Assembly: GCA_017616955.1 (NCBI GenBank) | Contig: JAFZXD010000213.1 | Span: forward strand, 1 to 7,002 | Source: Eubacterium sp. | GTDB lineage: Bacteria > Bacillota > Clostridia > Lachnospirales > Lachnospiraceae | Direction: 5' to 3' | Length of the DNA: 7,002 nt | In this document: piece after piece, positions 4,977 through 7,002 of the stretch | Layout: each line of letters starts with the position of its first letter | Position numbering within the stretch: position 1 is the stretch's first letter | Notes under the pieces: model-generated | What the model was told of the DNA's origin: nothing | Database searches by the model: none | Seen by the model: only the letters and a program-made list of their open reading frames with translations | Position numbers and translations under genes: made by a program

Positions 4977-5750
4977 ATGTTTATATGTGAGAATCTTGTT
5001 AAGAGTTTTTACAGAACAGAAAAGAAAAACAGAAGAGTTGAATTCAATGCAGTAGACGGAATATCACTTCAGGTTAATCCCGGAGAGATAGTTGGTGTGC
5101 TTGGACCTAACGGAGCAGGAAAGACTACGCTTCTTCGTATGCTTGCTACTCTTCTGAAACCAACCTCGGGAGAGGTTTACATGCTTCATGAGAAGGATGA
5201 TATTAAGATAGATACGCCTATAGATATCAAGAAGAATATCGGATATCTGTCGGGCAATACAAAGCTCTACGGACGTCTTTCGGTAAGAGAGATGCTCCGT
5301 CTTTTTGCGGGCATTTACGAGTTATCGGATGAACAAGTGGAGGAAAGAATAGCAGAGGTGGAAAAACTTCTGGATCTTTCAGAGTTTATTGACAACAGGA
5401 TAGAAAAGCTTTCAACAGGACAGACTCAGAGGGCTTCTATAGCCAGATGTATAGTTCATAATCCTGATATCTATATATTTGATGAGCCGACACTCGGACT
5501 GGATATTCTCAGCAGTGCGGCAATCATTGAATTTATGAAAAAAGAAAAAGCACATGGAAAAACAGTTATATATTCCACTCATTATATGGAAGAGGCTGAG
5601 TATCTCTGTGACAGGATAGTCCTTATCTATAAGGGAAAGATAGTCATGAAAGGTTCGCCTGATATGATCATGAAGAAAACAGGAACCACATCTATGAGAG
5701 ATGCCTTCTATAACATAGTTGAGAAGGAGGGCATGAAGTATGAGGACTAA
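4977..5750 (+). CDS. ABC transporter ATP-binding protein, NatA-like
   Basis: 257 residues, a single nucleotide-binding domain. Walker A GPNGAGKT (43-50), signature LSTGQTQR (145-152), Walker B IYIFDEP (165-171), D-loop GLD (174-176) and switch histidine H202 are all intact. The region that normally holds the Q-loop reads IGYLSGNTKLYGRLSVRE (88-105), without the usual Gln after the hydrophobic strand. The same SGxxxLYxRL pattern is typical of NatA-type exporters as I know the family. It would power export together with the permease encoded next. The stop codon overlaps the permease start by 11 nt, so the two are translationally coupled. The start at 4977 is the only upstream option, since the frame closes at 4959. 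Its Shine-Dalgarno (GGGA, 4966-4969) is weak. The substrate is not readable: Na+ in B. subtilis NatAB, but relatives export other compounds. Confidence 0.92.
   Translation: MFICENLVKSFYRTEKKNRRVEFNAVDGISLQVNPGEIVGVLGPNGAGKTTLLRMLATLLKPTSGEVYMLHEKDDIKIDTPIDIKKNIGYLSGNTKLYGRLSVREMLRLFAGIYELSDEQVEERIAEVEKLLDLSEFIDNRIEKLSTGQTQRASIARCIVHNPDIYIFDEPTLGLDILSSAAIIEFMKKEKAHGKTVIYSTHYMEEAEYLCDRIVLIYKGKIVMKGSPDMIMKKTGTTSMRDAFYNIVEKEGMKYED
5725..5730 (+). promoter_or_regulatory. Ribosome binding site of the permease gene, inside the ATPase gene
   Basis: AGGAGG lies 9 nt before ATG 5740, within the last codons of the ATPase gene. It supports the overlapping start and efficient translation of the permease from the same message. 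Confidence 0.85.
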
Positions 5751-7002
5751 GATTATAAAACTTCTCTTAAAGAAAGAACTTCTGGATGTTTTCAGAGACC
5801 GAAAAGCAGTGATCATGCTGGTTCTGGTTCCGATACTTATATATCCGCTTATCTTTTTCGGCTCATTTACGATTATGACCCTTATCCAGACAAATCTGGA
5901 GAAGGGAGAATATAAGATTCTTATTGAAACAGAAGATGACGGAGATCTCATATCTCAGATAAATCTTTATAACAAAAGTAAAAAGGGTGAGATCAGTGAG
6001 AAGGGTGGAAAGTCTGAGAATAATTCTTTATCAGTGATCAGTTTTGAAGAGGCTGTCGAGATATACGAAGAACAGAACAAGAATGTTTCTGAAGCGATTC
6101 TTAGAGATGAATCACATAAAGATGTTGTGGACAGACTTCTGCAGGGTGAAGTTATTGATGTTTATGTGGATACACATATAGATGATGAAGGTAAGCTTGT
6201 ATACAGTACAAGATTTGTCTCCTCCATAACGGATTCGGATTATGCAGAGACTCTTGTAAAGGATGTTCTTGATGAACTTGCGGATGCGAGTACGAGAAAT
6301 ATTCTTACAGATGAAGGTCTTGATGCAGATACAATAATGCATCCCTTTGATATTGAGAGAAATAACATAGCCAGTAAGGAGCAGTCTATAGGAAGTATTC
6401 TTGGAATGATCCTGCCGTTTATGCTTATTATAAGTCTTCTTATGGGAACGATGTATCCTGCTATAGATGCAACCGCAGGTGAGAAGGAGAGAGGAACGCT
6501 TGAAACTCTGCTTACCCTTCCGGTCAAGAATCATGAGATTATTATATCGAAGTTCCTTACGGTAGCATTTATGGGTATTGTTTCGGCATTTCTGAACATG
6601 ATATCCATGGCAGTCATGATTTTGTATATGGTTAAACTTGTGTCATCGGATGTGGCAGGTAATCTTGGACTGAATCTGAGAGACTTCCGTGTTGGTACAT
6701 TTGTCCCTGCAATGATTGTTACAGTGCTGGCGGTACTTGCCTTTTCACTGTTCATTTCTGCAGTGACTATGTGTATTACGGCTTTTGCAAGATCATATAA
6801 AGAAGCTAACAATTACATAACACCGCTTACACTGGTTGTTATGCTTACGGGTTATATAGGATTTATTCCAAATATCGAATTAACAAGACAGATGGCACTT
6901 GTTCCCGTTGCGAATATATGTCTTCTCATAAAAGAGCTTCTGCTTTTTAAAGCGGAAATGGGAACAGTTGTGATAGTTCTCTTAAGTAATATATTCTATG
7001 CA
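5740..7002 (+). CDS. NatB-like ABC-2 permease (3' end missing)
   Basis: The frame is open from ATG 5740 to the window edge, giving 421 visible residues and no stop. Layout: a short basic N-terminus, a first membrane helix (about 23-47), a large hydrophilic and presumably extracytoplasmic domain (about 48-215), then helices at about 217-242, 270-297, 321-348 and 362-382, and the beginning of another near 408-421. The cytoplasmic motif GEKERGTLETLL (247-258) after the second helix is characteristic of NatB/ABC-2 exporters. It forms the membrane part of the transporter whose ATPase is encoded just upstream. Visible length already exceeds B. subtilis NatB as I recall it, so the C-terminus may carry extra helices. 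Some clostridial relatives are fused to a CPBP (CAAX-type) protease domain, which cannot be judged here. The hydrophilic domain is rich in Asp and Glu. Substrate unknown. Confidence 0.88.
   Translation, partial: MRTKIIKLLLKKELLDVFRDRKAVIMLVLVPILIYPLIFFGSFTIMTLIQTNLEKGEYKILIETEDDGDLISQINLYNKSKKGEISEKGGKSENNSLSVISFEEAVEIYEEQNKNVSEAILRDESHKDVVDRLLQGEVIDVYVDTHIDDEGKLVYSTRFVSSITDSDYAETLVKDVLDELADASTRNILTDEGLDADTIMHPFDIERNNIASKEQSIGSILGMILPFMLIISLLMGTMYPAIDATAGEKERGTLETLLTLPVKNHEIIISKFLTVAFMGIVSAFLNMISMAVMILYMVKLVSSDVAGNLGLNLRDFRVGTFVPAMIVTVLAVLAFSLFISAVTMCITAFARSYKEANNYITPLTLVVMLTGYIGFIPNIELTRQMALVPVANICLLIKELLLFKAEMGTVVIVLLSNIFYA

Noticed and set aside
1..7002. tRNA, rRNA, CRISPR arrays, transposases, phage or defence genes
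   Set aside because: None was seen on either strand. The protein genes are normal housekeeping or regulatory families with uniform codon use, so there is no sign of a mobile island.

Overview
The window reads as a chromosomal segment of an AT-rich Gram-positive anaerobe, most likely a clostridium of the Lachnospiraceae type. This is an inference from codon usage (many AGA, ATA and GGA codons), the purine-rich Shine-Dalgarno sites, and the resemblance of the proteins (DUF975 membrane protein, VanR/VanS-like two-component pair, NatA/NatB-like ABC transporter) to families common there. All five recognisable genes lie on the + strand. No tRNA, rRNA, transposase, integrase, phage gene or CRISPR array is visible.

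Layout. (1) 1-765: 3' part of a DUF975-family integral membrane protein, cut by the left edge. (2) 837-1520 and 1544-2743: an OmpR/PhoB-family response regulator and its sensor histidine kinase. They form a compact operon with a plausible sigma-A promoter overlapping the end of the DUF975 gene, and a rho-independent terminator at 2785-2821. (3) 2855-4498: an AMP-forming acyl-CoA synthetase. Its best promoter match lies immediately upstream of, and partly in, the preceding terminator hairpin. (4) 4499-4976: a 478-nt region without a convincing protein gene but dense in structure. It holds a GC-rich terminator-like hairpin, a perfect 18-bp inverted repeat, an extended -10 promoter, a roughly 185-nt stretch that looks like a structured RNA, and a second promoter for the next operon. 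(5) 4977-5750 and 5740 to the right edge: a NatA-like ABC ATPase and a translationally coupled NatB-like permease with a large extracytoplasmic domain, cut by the right edge.

Working together: the regulator and kinase are almost certainly partners. The ATPase and permease almost certainly form one transporter. Nothing in the sequence ties the acyl-CoA synthetase to either pair. Control of the transporter by the two-component system is possible but not shown.

The protein genes are ordinary members of known families. The part most worth a second look is 4551-4909. There a candidate non-coding RNA of about the length of 6S RNA has its own promoter, a possible 5'-3' closing stem, and a strong 3' hairpin that competes with that stem. 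Its family could not be assigned with certainty from reading alone.
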